Positions 1 to 10,615 of a stretch of 64,000 nucleotides of DNA are shown piece after piece. Each line of letters starts with the position of its first letter. Position 1 is the stretch's first letter. The stretch is from positions 124,001-188,000 of the forward strand of contig VXIS01000007.1 in the NCBI GenBank assembly GCA_008704415.1. The letters are read 5' to 3'. The translations under genes and the position numbers were made by a program. This DNA comes from Sphaerosporella brunnea (taxonomy: Eukaryota; Ascomycota; Pezizomycetes; Pezizales; Pyronemataceae). The notes under the pieces are model-generated. The model saw only the letters and a list, made by a program, of their open reading frames with translations. It did no database searches and was not told the DNA's origin.

Positions 1-360
1 CCGGCCGATCTGTGGAATGCCTTCCTTTCCTTCGGTAGGGAGCTTGGAAATGCTCGAAGTAGCCGGAACGGAGGCTTGTTCGGTCGCAGCTTTCTCGCTA
101 TCGGTCTTGGGGGGTGCTGCGGGACGACTCGGGAGTGCAACGGGAGCGTGAAGTTCGGTGGAAGAAGGTATAGTCTTTACAGCTGGCTCAGGCTCTGGGG
201 AGGGGGAAGGCGAGGGAAGGCCACTGTCTGATGACTTGGCAGTTCTGGCCGCCGGACGAGGCGGGATAGCTGGCGTCGACAGTGAGGCGGCGGCCGGAGG
301 TTGTGGTGTTTTGGACCTCACAGGGCGGGGCGGTACAGACGGCGGAGCTTGAGACGCCAT
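1..360 (-). CDS. AIM21-like proline-rich protein, N-terminal part (runs off the window)
   Basis: An open frame starts at the ATG at 360 and runs to the window edge, giving the first 120 residues. The protein opens MASQAPPSVPPRPVRSKTP and is rich in Pro, Ser and Ala, with PPRP motifs typical of SH3-binding sequence. The last visible residues, EGIPQIGR, resemble the recurring short blocks that fungal Aim21 (altered inheritance of mitochondria 21, an actin-patch-associated protein) carries between disordered stretches. The family call rests on composition, the PPRP opening and that block, because no folded domain is visible. Another disordered SH3-ligand protein remains possible. The coding frame is better supported than the name. 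Confidence 0.55.
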   Translation of the reverse strand, partial: MASQAPPSVPPRPVRSKTPQPPAAASLSTPAIPPRPAARTAKSSDSGLPSPSPSPEPEPAVKTIPSSTELHAPVALPSRPAAPPKTDSEKAATEQASVPATSSISKLPTEGKEGIPQIGR

Positions 361-2168
361 TGTGGGTGTATGTGAAAGGTATTGCGTTCGAAAAGTTGGA
401 CAATGGGTTCAGATACAAAAGAAGATTGATTTTTTTTCAAAGCTCTTTGGTGAGCGTTCCTGTATGAAAGACAGGAGCACAGACCGGACGGCGGAGTAGA
501 TAGAGAATGGGAGGCGGACGAGGGGCAGCCACGATACCTAAGCACTTTATACTCCCTACCTCTCACCTCCTTGCTCGAGCAGCTGCTTGCCAATGCCAGG
601 CATTGCCAGCCGCCGATAAACGCAAGCGGAACCAGCATCCATTTTCCGATGACGGCCCAAGCAAGTCATGGGGACATGGCGTGCAGCCAGGCACCGCCAG
701 CGGAGGTGCAAATCTAGCTCGAAGCAGACAAGAATTGGCGTTTTTTTTTTTTTTTTTTTTTTCTTTTGGGGGGGGGGGGGGGCGCAGAATCGTCAACGGC
801 GATTCTTTGAGCTGTACTCGTACGGCCAAAGGATTTTGTCTTGTCAGACTTGCAAGCTTGGAGGGAGGAGGGATGGGGGATGACGTTTGGGGCTTTCAAG
901 GTGTGTGGAGGATCGTCGTTCAGTTCCATGTCCGCCGCAGGCAAGAAGGCGCAACAAACTGTACTAGAGTACGCAGTAACAGCATCAGAACTGCTGCCGG
1001 CTTTGCGGGGTTGTTGGATTGGCTCTCATCACATCAGAATGGATACCTAGGTAGCCATCATGGCATCCTCACAGCAAACCAAACAAAACAAACCATGATT
1101 AGATGACAGAGAGAGATGGCGTCCTCATCCGCCCTTGATGGTGGTGATCGTCCAAAATCGCTCGCTCAATCATCCTCAACACCAGCTCATGCCCGCCTGG
1201 AGGGCTGCGCCAGCTGCAGCCGGTAAAAAAAGAAATAAAAAAAAACTGCATGCGCAACCCGCGCCCACCACTTATTACGGCGAGCCATCTCGTAACGAGC
1301 CCATTGGCTGGTCCATGTCTCGAGGAAAGTCCGGGTAAAGCTGCCATTGAACGGCAAGCTGGATTGGTGGTGCTACGAGGTACAAGTCGGTACTCGACAC
1401 ACCTCATGCCATGCTGTGCAGGTTAACCACGGACGTCCACAGTCCGCGGGGTTGGTTTGAACGAACTGCGTTCCAGAAAGAGTCTAGAAAACACTTGTCG
1501 AATCCTACACTGCATCGGTAGTTTGATCGATCTTAAAGCAAACGACCGAGGGGATGCGGGGTCATTTCTAATAGGAAGAACTCGCGGTCGATGTGACAAG
1601 AAAGAGCGTTCCTTCCCCGCTGGCAGGTCTTGCGATTTCTTACTAGTGATTTCTGAACCGTCGAGACACTGTAGAGAGAGGGTCCCTTGGCTATCGCAGA
1701 TCTACCTCGGACCATTCGATCATTCCACATGGTGGACAGGTACTACTTATGTAACTACCGGCTGCATCAACTCAACCTGTGCATCCAGCAGGAAATTCCA
1801 AGCATAACAGCAGCAATTCATTTTTTTTGAAGCACACCCACACAGAACATCCCAATACGGTTGATAAAACATGTAGGACAATGCTGGACAGGAAAAAAAA
1901 AACAAAAAACCCATAAACCTATGATCATTGCCGCCAGAATTCGAAGGTCATAAGAAGTGTACAGCAAGAGAAACAGCCGCCGGCATTTCGCATATCGCGT
2001 CAGACAGGATCTTTCCCCGCAACAGTAGCCCAAATACGCAAAAAGTACGATATTCCAATCGCACGCCAAACAACCTGATCCATTACAAAGTTTACCGGTC
2101 CACAATCACGCCTTTCGCACTCGCGCCTTCTATCTGATTCCAATCAAGGCGCTGGCAGTGCAGACCGT
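361..2168. other. Intergenic region, no gene seen
   Basis: This lies upstream of the AIM21-like gene and downstream of TVP18. Open frames here are short, overlap on both strands and show no recognisable protein. It contains a T-run next to a G-run (741-782) and short A-runs near 1215-1240 and 1890-1910. Confidence 0.6.
741..782. repeat. Homopolymer junction: T-run followed by G-run
   Basis: About 22 T, then C and four T, then about 15 G. It is a low-complexity tract and its length may be uncertain in an assembly. Confidence 0.85.
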
Positions 2169-2842
2169 CTAAACGATCATCTGTGCAACGCCTTGGCCTC
2201 CCAGAGTCTTGCTGCCCACGAACTCCTGGCCCTTAACTGCTGCGAAGAGGTAGAACAATCCCGCCAAGGTCAACAAGACAGCGGCAGCGATCAAGCTGGT
2301 GGCGTACTTGATCAAGCTCAACCACTGAACGACGGCGGCGATAAGATAGAACGCGGCTCTTCCCCACAGTGAGTGGAACTTGCGCATAAAGTCATCGAAG
2401 GTCTTGGAGGTAGGACAGATGCGGAGGAGGAACGGAATCTCCAGGAAGATGAGCATCAAGCCGGTGATTCTGTTGGTCGGCGACTTCTGTCAGCTTCTGG
2501 CGTAGAAGTGGCAATGGGAAAGTGGTGGCTCATACAAACATATGACTGAGAAAAGGATGAGAATGTCGAAGCGGAAGATGTTGGCGATTCCGACGGCAAT
2601 GCAAATCAGAATGGCAATGATTCCGGTCCTGCATCGGGGTCAGCTCCTCCGCATAATGGTACACCGAAGCACTCGCAGATGATATGCTCACCATTGACCG
2701 TATATACCTGTTCACTCATTGTCAGCATCTCATTTGCACATGAAACATAGCGTCCGGTCGCAGCCGCGACAGAGCTCTGCAAAGAAAACTCACTGAAGTT
2801 CCTCGTCTTGAACTCAGACGCGATACTATCCATGATACCCAT
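2169..2842 (-). CDS. TVP18: Golgi membrane protein Tvp18
   Basis: Four exons: 2842-2794, 2707-2692, 2628-2536 and 2469-2169, giving 152 residues, the usual family length. Splicing yields MGIMDSIASEFKTRNFSIYG, then hydrophobic segments and the family signature FLLRICPTS, and ends SKTLGGQGVAQMIV, which matches the conserved Tvp18 tail. About four transmembrane segments are expected. Tvp18 is a small membrane protein of late Golgi (Tlg2-containing) vesicles whose precise role is unclear. Exon 2 is only 16 nt, yet it is needed to restore the conserved SIYGQW segment. Introns are 86, 63 and 66 bp with GT-AG ends. The start at 2842 was chosen because ATG lies just ahead of the conserved N terminus; the ATG at codon 4 is an alternative. 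Confidence 0.93.
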
Positions 2843-5561
2843 CTTTGCTTAGGTCGTCAAGTAACAAGATTCGTCGGGGTTCGGAGAATTTGCGAAGACG
2901 GTGGTGGGGGACGGAGGTGCGTTGTGCGCTCGGAAGCAGCTAGTGCTCAGTAAGAGTTGCAGAAAGATGTATGTTGTCTATTTGAATGTGTCGTCAAAAG
3001 CTCGTTACAACGTATGCGGAAGCGGCAGAGAAGTGCTGGAAGTTGTTTGACGATGAGAAAGGGACGCGGTGGGCTTGGGATCGTGGACTTGCACCAGTAA
3101 GCTTTCGACGGCCACCGGAAGCACCCACCAAAAGGACAGAGAGACAAGACCCTTGGCGTGACGCGTTTGAACAACCGCCGTGCGACAGACTACGCAGGCC
3201 GTCGCCATCATCGCAGGGGCGCAGCCGAGCAAGTCATAATACACTCTACGTACGTTCACCAAACCGCGCATTACACATGCATCACTCTTCGCTTGCTTCC
3301 GCCACGAGGCTCAACATTCTTCTCGAGAAGAGTCGCATGGGGTTTGGCGGGGTGAGGGGTGGTGGATGGATGTTTCATTGCAATCGGTCGGTGCGCTCAG
3401 CAGGCACATCCATCGGATGATCTGAAACTGCCAAAGAATGGACAAACGAGCAAAGCACTGCAGAATCAAGTCATCCCAATCCTGACAGCTGAGATTAATT
3501 CTTCGAGTGTTGGCTTGTTCTTGAAGGCTTGGAGTCTGGGTTAGGGCTTTGTTTGTGCGCTAAGGCAAAGATTTTTGCCGACACCGTTTAAGAACAACTT
3601 CCGGCTCCTCCCCCCACCAACCACCATCTCCTCTTCATCAACTTCCTCACCAGCAATGGTGAGGCACCACCGCCACCGTCCGTGCCAAACTGCGGATACG
3701 AAGCGATCCTTCCAATGTCCGCGTAAGACCCCGCTTCTTGCACTGTCCTTGCATCACCAAATGATGATAATCTAAAACAACCTATTGATCATCCAAGTTA
3801 CTCAATGAAGAACAACAATTTTTGCGTTATGGTTCCTGATCTGGTGACGCTTTTGTGTCTATGTTACTATCGATGTTAAATAGCAGTAGCTTACCAGAAC
3901 AGATATCTTGAAGGTTCACAGATTCTGTCGATTTTTCCGTCGATGCGCACGCAAAAGGTAATTACTCTCCAGCCTCACCATCCTTCACCTGCTCTCCCCT
4001 GATTTCATATGATGAATTTCATTATGAATACTTACCTACATTGTCTGAATGACCTTGAAGATAAAACACCTCTGACATTCTGATCCCTTTGCGATTCGAT
4101 TTCCCTTTGCTCTCGCACCTCATCATTGTTGCGCTTTGTGAATCACAGCTAACGCTAACGCATCAAAAAGGCTAGTACATCCCTCCCCGATTCCTCACTC
4201 GCCGAGGTTCTCTCGTGATGATCGCATCTGGTTCCGCGACGAGATGGGGTTCATCACCCGCAAACTACGCGGCTTTCGCTTCAAACGCAGTCGACTGCAA
4301 GGGCTATCATTCCATTGAACCTCTTATATCTGCCCCTGTTGTTTCTCCGCAGACTTCAGGGTTCCTGGAAAGGAGGGAGATTACCCTCTGCATGCGTCGT
4401 CACATCTACAAACTGAAATCCTGATGTGGCGCGGGTGTGGAGAATGGTGGTTACCTTTAATTCCTCCCGGACCATAAGGGTTGAAGGGATGGTGACAGTG
4501 GTATCCTACATTCCTTTGTCGGTGTGATTGCTTTTTTTGCCTTCCCTTGCGGAAGCACTATAAATGTAAGATTATCGCCTTCCTTGCCTTTGTTTACCGT
4601 TTCGTGTGATGATCTATTATTTTCTTCACTTTCTTAGCCGTCCTCAGAAAGCGGCTTTGAAGACTAAAAAGACATATCAAGCTCAACAGTCTGACCCTTT
4701 GCGTTTTGTTTACTTCATTTTTACCTGCAAATTTTTGCTTCTGGACGTGTCACTGACTTCGTTCATAGAAACAGAAATTCGGCGTCATACACTTACTCCC
4801 CGGCGAACAGCAGCAATCCACAGGGTGAGCACATCCGCTTTTGTTTACCCTATCCCTTTCATCCCTTCATGTGATGAGCAACCTTTAGCATGTATTACAC
4901 GAGACTCGCATTTGAATCGTGTTGAGTCTGTGACCGCAACCAAATTATTAGCTCTATCTGATTTCCTTTTGGGTTTTCGTTTTTTTGCACTCACCATCAG
5001 TCGCGTCAAGATCAAAGCTGACGATTTTCAAGATTAGGAACTTTATCATGTACATCTATATATGTAGTTCAATTCAATATCAATTTTCAACTCCAAAAAC
5101 TTCGCTTTTCCAATGTGCTGTGTGTGCCTGAGATGAGATCCATGCCTCTGAACATACACGCTCGCATAACGTGAACAAAGAGCCTCCCCCGCATCTCGAT
5201 TCTCGAATCAGCTGGCAAACGTGCAGCTCGCGTATCTGACACTGCGGGCCATGTGCCGCATTCCAGAGGAGGAAAGGTTCCCGCGTTGTTTTATGGTGGG
5301 AAAAGTACGCAAGCTTTCGCCAGCTTTGTGTGCACACGGGGACACCTTTTGACGTTGTGGTCAGCTGGCGGGGTTTTGGGATGGGATTTTATAGGTTATC
5401 ACTCGGGCGTACAGGTCTGAGATTCTACAGTATCTAACTAATCCAGATATCCCCGCCTTCTCCGCCATGCGGTTAGATGTTCTAGGGTTCAGGGAGCCTT
5501 ACGTTTGGGATAGGCTCTGAAAACGGACCTGGGTGGATAAGCACTTCCCTCCTCTCCCATC
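2843..5561. other. Intergenic region upstream of TVP18, no gene seen
   Basis: About 2.7 kb without a credible gene. Stretches at 3950-4180 and 4500-5040 are rich in T/C and repeat loosely similar phrases such as TTTGTTTACC and GTGATGATC. No clear unit length or terminal repeats are visible. Confidence 0.5.
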
Positions 5562-5563
5562 TA

Positions 5564-5939
5564 CCGTATTATCCCGGTAATAACGCAATTGCACAGATGC
5601 CGAAGCATACTGACACGTACCGTTTTGCGGGCAGTGAAGCTGTGTGAGAGGCGGTCGGAAGCGACATGCTTGGACAGTGCTCGACCGGTGGTGGTCAGTA
5701 AATCCTTAAACAGATCGGGGAGATGGAGACCGCGGCGACAGCCTGAGCGCTCGCTCTTCCCCGTCTCCACCTTGTCTCCAGCGTCTTCGTCGCATTGACG
5801 TCTTTTTGACTTTTCACGTCGCATCTTCGCACTCCAGCTCGCGTCGAAACACTTCCCATCCAGCTCCACTGCCCGTTGAACGGTACGTGCCAGTATACTT
5901 CGGCGTCTGTGAAATTGCCTTATTACCGGAATAATACGG
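5564..5939. mobile_element. Inverted-repeat miniature element (family D), 376 bp, TA-flanked
   Basis: The left end reads CCGTATTATCCCGGTAATAA and the right end, read inward on the other strand, CCGTATTATTCCGGTAATAA. Similarity between the arms continues for about 75 bp, through ACGTACCGTT and the GGGCAGTG block, with scattered mismatches. TA lies on both sides (5562-5563 and 5940-5941), as for a Tc1/mariner-type target duplication. There is no coding capacity, so it is a non-autonomous MITE-like element. A fragment of the same terminus is at 42833. Confidence 0.82.
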
Positions 5940-5941
5940 TA

Positions 5942-6716
5942 CATATGCAAGCCTTCGAATTCTTGAGTCTCCGGATCGGATCTCCACGTGCACACCGCAA
6001 GCTAACAAAAATAGGGGATCACAGACGCCACCAGGGTCCGTGCTAAAGTCGCGAGCAGACTTTTGTGTGGGGAAGTTCACCTATTTACGTATACGCTCCT
6101 CGTACAATACACTCCACTCCACACTTGAGCGAGGTATGTATGGCTGGTGGCGACTTGCATATCTGAGGAGGAAGGAAGTGTGTGTACTCGTACAATACTC
6201 TGCAGTATAAACAAACATGTTCTCCTCGATGCTGCAGACGCGTGGCTTGGCCGGAAAAAACAAAAGAGTTCTGGCGAGCATGCATACACGCAAAGGTTGA
6301 GGTATCTCGAAGACCACTGGCTGGAGGAGAAAGAGGGCGAAGAGGGCAAGGAAGCGGCACATCCGCCCCCACCAACCAACCAGCCAGCTCCCGGACCTCG
6401 CTGGGAGTTGTCCAACTGCGAGCGAGCAAGTCGTGCAAAACACGAAGCAATCCCTGCCGCGTCGTGAATCCCTGCCCCTCTGCCCGCATCTTCTTCTTCT
6501 TTTGATCCACTTAGCTTTTCCTCTCTTCTGAGGTTCCTTCTCTTTCTTTTCCTTCTTCTCTCTTCTCTCTCCTCCCTTCTCCCCTGCTCTCCTCCCCCAT
6601 CCATTTCGTTTCTGTAGTTGTTTGTTTGTTGTTTGTTGTTTGTTGTTTGTTGTTTGTTGATTGCTGTCCACGCCTTCTTGCCTCATCCCTTCTTCCAAAG
6701 CTTCGCTGAGCCGGTC
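5942..6716 (+). promoter_or_regulatory. Promoter and leader region of the 6722 gene
   Basis: Contains a long T/C-rich stretch (about 6480-6600) and then a short tandem array of TTTGTTG units (about 6620-6659), immediately ahead of the large gene at 6722. Pyrimidine-rich tracts are common in fungal promoters and leaders. No transcription start can be placed by eye. Confidence 0.4.
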
Positions 6717-6725
6717 ATGAAATGA
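6717..6725 (+). promoter_or_regulatory. Minimal upstream ORF overlapping the main start codon
   Basis: The sequence ATGAAATGA encodes Met-Lys-stop, and the ATG of the main frame (6722-6724) overlaps its TGA. A ribosome finishing this two-codon frame would stop on top of the main start. The overlap is seen directly; a regulatory effect is inference. Confidence 0.45.
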
Positions 6726-9517
6726 CGACCGTCGACAACGCGACGAGGAGTACCCAACTGCCTACTGGAGGCTGCAATTACACTTTCCCCAACCTCAAAA
6801 AGGACACGACCTGCGGATGCCAGCGATTCTCTCTCCGGCGGAAGCCCCATAACGGGATCGGCTCTTCCAGTGTTCCAGAAGCCAGTGGTGAAGGAGGAGC
6901 GGTAGCATTGGCGCGTGCCGAAGGTGGTGGTGGTGGTTCCGGTGTAGGAAAAGAGGGCGGCGACGACGACGACGACGACGAGAACCCATGCCGGTGCGGA
7001 CACGATGCGTGTTTCCATTCCGACCATCCACCGACCAGCCTCCCGGTGCGGGAGGACACAACGGAAATGCAGAGGATCTCCTATGGCTCCATTACTGGGA
7101 GGAAGCTCAGCGTGTCAACGCAGGCCAATGACCCCGCAATTACTCACGCCTTGGCCCACACCGCCTCGCTCTCCGCCATCAGCGGGACAGTAAGCGAATG
7201 CGATTCGGCCATGGCAGGAACTCCTATGGTTCTTCCCAGAGTTCCGTGGACGACAAGGGCTGCTTCCAAAGCCCTCGATGGGCCCTCGAGGCAATTGCCG
7301 GATGTCGTCCCCTACAGGCTTGAGGATAGACACCAGATGAGCCCAGTGCGGTTGGAGCGGCCACCGTCCATCTCATCCAAAAATCCGAAGAACGAACAAA
7401 TAACGATGCAAGAACTACATGAACGCATCGAGGTGGTGGAGGTGCTGCCTGCGGCGGTGGAAGACCTGGAAGAAAAGTTTGAAATGATTCATGATCATGT
7501 CAATGAAACGGTGGACGGCGCCGAGACACGGTTGAAGACCGAAATTGACGATCGTCTCGGCCCGATTGAATCCTTTTTCAGAGCCCGACAGATTCAGGGC
7601 GAAAAGCGAAAGCGCCAACAGCTGAGTGGCCCTTCAGAAAACTGCGAGAACTTAAGCGGCGGTCAAGATGACAAAAAACGGAGAAAGGATTGCAAGAAAT
7701 CCCAAGGCCCGAGCGAGGCTGTCAATCAGTCTCGTGGCGTCACCACCACAAGTTTCACTACCACAAGCTTTACCACTACCACGTCCAGCTTTTCCTCTCA
7801 AGCTGCGATCAACAGGGAACAGCCCGTCTACGAGGTGCTGAGGGCTGAGCTTGAGACGCTCAAGGCTGAGCATGAGCTGCTCAAGACCCGTCTGTTGGAT
7901 GTAGAATCCTCTGGTGCTCCCAGTCTTTCTAGGCCATGGACTGTCGAAGTGGTACTCATACCAGCTGCTCCTTTAAAGGGCATATGGGCTGAAGCTGGGA
8001 CTTCCGTTCCAAATACCCAGCATACTGGAAGTGAGGCTGCATACGCGTCTCTGCCAGCTTTGGGCAGAAGAAACTCAAGCACCTCGCAGTCATCTGGCTT
8101 GGTGCCACTTTCATTCTCGCAGAGTTCAATGGTGTACAAACGCCTCCTCAGTCGTGGATTCATCAGGCAATTGGATATCGTCGGGCCCACAGCGAGGGAA
8201 GTTTCGCTCTCGGTAGAGAAAAGCTTCCAAGACATCTTCGAGTTCTGCTCGTCATTCGCTGCTAAATCCCGTGCTTCATCGCGTGCGAGGTCTCTAGTGA
8301 GGTCCCAGGAGTCAAATTCTTCATCTTTTTCTTCATCGCAGCGCACTGCCAGGGGCGATACTCGTAATCTCTGGGAGCCGCTCCGTAAAATCTACATGCA
8401 ATCAGCGCTGGAATATCTTGAAATCAGTGATATCGCCACGCCGGCCCTCTGGACGGTGGATTTCCTCAAAGCGAACTGTATGATGCACGGTTCGACCCGC
8501 AACCCCCTCTATATTCTTCCTCGAACGGCTGGTCACTCAATCATGTCGAGCCTGACGTGGGATGACATCAAGCAGCTTGATCGTTTCGATGATCCCTATG
8601 CCCAAACCCAGCTTGGGAGCGCGGCAGAGGGCGAAGAGCCTTTCTGGGCTTTCAATCCCAAGTTCGATGAAAGGCCGTCGCAGGATCTCAACACAGGAAG
8701 CTTCTTTTCAGAACCGATTTCAAGCATCGGGTCGTTTGCTCCAGAGAGCCAGAACGATGTTCGTTCGCCCGTGAGGCTCTCGTTTTCGTCCTATGTTGGC
8801 AGCCCGAAGCCGCAGCAAGAGGCAACCCCGCCGGCAACGGTTCCACAACTACAGCCGAGACGGTCGAGCAACCTGAACCGGGCACATGCTCCTCCGCCAG
8901 TTGAGGACGACACAGACAGGGATATCACAACGGAAGAAGATGCTACAGAGAACCTGAATCCGCCGCGGAAGAAATCGTCGAAAACACTCGTGCAGCATTT
9001 AAGCATATCTCCGCCGAGCCCGCCGCTCACATACCCGGCAACCCAACGTCGGAGAAAGAAGGCTCCGATAGAGCTAGACGCACGTCGAAATCGAGCTGGC
9101 TCGCGTTCGCCGACAGCCGAGGATTCGACCTTTGCGACCGCAACCATGCGCAGAAGCGGGATGTCCCTGGGAGAAATGACAAACATGGGTGTGGGTGGAT
9201 GGCAGGACGACAGCATCGGGGGCATCTCTCACCATGATTGGGAGGTTGATAATGACGTCGGGATGGGTGGGTGGGGTTCATTGATCGAGAGCTTTGATGA
9301 GGAGGCGTTCTTGAGAGACATGGAAGTCAGCAAAGACCAAGACCAGCTTGAGTTCTCGAAAGTGGAAAGCGAAGAGGCCGAGGAGGCCGCGATCTCGAGC
9401 CCACAGATGCCGAATGCACAGCAACCCTTGGCCCTAACAGATTCACCATCATTCCCGAGGAACTTGCGATCGACTAAAAAAAAAGTGAAGGAGACCAAGG
9501 ACACCATGAAAAAGTGA
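6722..9517 (+). CDS. Conserved fungal protein of unknown function, 931 aa, Cys/His-rich N terminus
   Basis: One uninterrupted frame of 931 codons. The N terminus has a Cys/His pattern in two blocks: C18, then CGCQRF near residue 31, and CRCGHDACFH near residue 90, set apart by a Gly-rich and Asp-rich linker. That suggests metal binding but matches no zinc finger I can name. A probable coiled coil (about 225-275) is followed by a basic KRKRQQ segment, a Thr/Ser run and a second short coiled coil (about 375-395). A folded-looking region follows (about 405-640), including PWTVEVVLIPAA, YKRLLSRGFIRQL and ITPALW-like segments. The rest is Ser/Pro-rich and acidic, ending with many Lys. I recall similar uncharacterised proteins in filamentous ascomycetes with this layout. 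The basic clusters suggest a nuclear location, which is inference. No function is assigned. Confidence 0.85.
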   Translation: MTTVDNATRSTQLPTGGCNYTFPNLKKDTTCGCQRFSLRRKPHNGIGSSSVPEASGEGGAVALARAEGGGGGSGVGKEGGDDDDDDENPCRCGHDACFHSDHPPTSLPVREDTTEMQRISYGSITGRKLSVSTQANDPAITHALAHTASLSAISGTVSECDSAMAGTPMVLPRVPWTTRAASKALDGPSRQLPDVVPYRLEDRHQMSPVRLERPPSISSKNPKNEQITMQELHERIEVVEVLPAAVEDLEEKFEMIHDHVNETVDGAETRLKTEIDDRLGPIESFFRARQIQGEKRKRQQLSGPSENCENLSGGQDDKKRRKDCKKSQGPSEAVNQSRGVTTTSFTTTSFTTTTSSFSSQAAINREQPVYEVLRAELETLKAEHELLKTRLLDVESSGAPSLSRPWTVEVVLIPAAPLKGIWAEAGTSVPNTQHTGSEAAYASLPALGRRNSSTSQSSGLVPLSFSQSSMVYKRLLSRGFIRQLDIVGPTAREVSLSVEKSFQDIFEFCSSFAAKSRASSRARSLVRSQESNSSSFSSSQRTARGDTRNLWEPLRKIYMQSALEYLEISDIATPALWTVDFLKANCMMHGSTRNPLYILPRTAGHSIMSSLTWDDIKQLDRFDDPYAQTQLGSAAEGEEPFWAFNPKFDERPSQDLNTGSFFSEPISSIGSFAPESQNDVRSPVRLSFSSYVGSPKPQQEATPPATVPQLQPRRSSNLNRAHAPPPVEDDTDRDITTEEDATENLNPPRKKSSKTLVQHLSISPPSPPLTYPATQRRRKKAPIELDARRNRAGSRSPTAEDSTFATATMRRSGMSLGEMTNMGVGGWQDDSIGGISHHDWEVDNDVGMGGWGSLIESFDEEAFLRDMEVSKDQDQLEFSKVESEEAEEAAISSPQMPNAQQPLALTDSPSFPRNLRSTKKKVKETKDTMKK

Positions 9518-9924
9518 GGTTTCCTTATTGCACTTATTTTGAATGACTGTTGTATTGGCGGTGATTTGGTCTGCATTTTTCCTTGGTCTGATTTGGCATG
9601 TCCTGTTACTCGCTGGTTGATTCACGGTACGCCGTACACTGCCCCGGAGGGTGTGATCAGAGGATGAGGAGCTATTGTAACATTAGCGGACTTTCCTTTG
9701 CATCTTCTTTTCAGCACTTCTTTGACTCATCTTTGTCCACACTTCTGTTTTTTCCTTGCATTCTAGGGAAGGGAAGGGGCGTTGGGTCGTTCTGGCATGG
9801 AAGGGAGAAAGGGGAAGAGGGAGAAACTCTGCTCTGCTGTTTGATGTTTATGCTGCCTCGCTATCACGACTCGAAGAAATATATGAACTGCACGATTACA
9901 TCACTATGTTGAAGAATATAACAT
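9518..9924. other. 3' flank of the 931-aa gene, no gene seen
   Basis: Probably 3' untranslated sequence followed by a short spacer up to the element at 9927. The small open frames here are unsupported. Confidence 0.5.
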
Positions 9925-9926
9925 TA

Positions 9927-10372
9927 GGGGTATTCAATTTGGCTGAAAACGGCACCATATAGGGGTCGCCGATTAGCGATAGCATAATAGGTAGTTGTAG
10001 TTGAATACCGCATAAACTCGCGAACAAGAGACTGGGCTAAGTCACTGCGCCATGTAGGCTTAGTGACTTTGCCACATGGCGCAGTGACTTAGCCCCAGTC
10101 TCTTGTTCGCGAGTTTATGCGGTACCCCCAATAAAAGTATTATGCGCCGTAAAAGTTGTTTCCTCTTGTTTTGCGCCTGATTCCGGTGGATGCGAGTGCT
10201 AGCATGTGAGCCGCGATTATGTGGAGGACCATAATCGGTGGGGTATTTGGAGCTTTATTGATCCCCGACGATCATTAAAATGAAAAGGCATATTATGTGC
10301 CCAAAATGAAAAGTAGACGTCCATATTCTGGTACCCATATATGGTGCCGTTTTCACCCAAATTGAATACCCC
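9927..10372. mobile_element. MITE family A, copy 1, carrying a nested insertion
   Basis: The termini are inverted repeats of about 35 bp: GGGGTATTCAATTTGGCTGA inward from the left and GGGGTATTCAATTTGGGTGA inward from the right, with TA on both sides (9925-9926 and 10373-10374). The body includes GCGCCGTAAAAGTTGTTTCC and GATTCCGGTGGATG, shared almost base for base with copy 2 at 20275-20621. Without the nested element (10008-10122 plus one TA) it is about 329 bp, against 347 bp for copy 2. There is no coding capacity. Confidence 0.92.
10008..10122. mobile_element. 115-bp foldback element (family P1), nested in MITE A copy 1
   Basis: A near-perfect hairpin: CCGCATAAACTCGCGAACAA begins the left arm and the same 20 bases begin the right arm read inward. 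Arms are about 48 bp, differing by one base gained or lost. TA flanks both sides (10006-10007 and 10123-10124). MITE A copy 2 reads GAATACCCCCAATAAAAG across this site, the exact uninterrupted sequence, so insertion at TA with TA duplication is directly visible. A second copy is at 44204-44532 and a remnant at 22513. Confidence 0.95.
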
Positions 10373-10615
10373 TAAAACAATCAACGGTTGGTATCACCCA
10401 GCGCTTTCTGCAAACTATCAAATCTATCCCTAAGGGAACAATAGTTGTACAAACCCAACCCGACAGGATATCACCACTGTGGCATCTCTCTTGGCCGCCA
10501 TAAAATACAAGTAAAGAGGAGAGATGCAAAGTCAAAAGAAGCCAAAAAACACCACTACCAGATCAACGAAATTGGGGGGGGGGGGGAGGAAAAAAAATAT
10601 TGACAGTCTATCACT
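10373..10615. other. 3' flank of the MTP18 gene, no gene seen
   Basis: A short spacer with a G-run followed by an A-run near 10574-10599. Nothing else is recognised. Confidence 0.5.

Noticed and set aside
507..1106. 199-codon open frame upstream of the AIM21-like gene
   Set aside because: It passes through the T-run and G-run as poly-Phe and poly-Gly and has no recognisable sequence.
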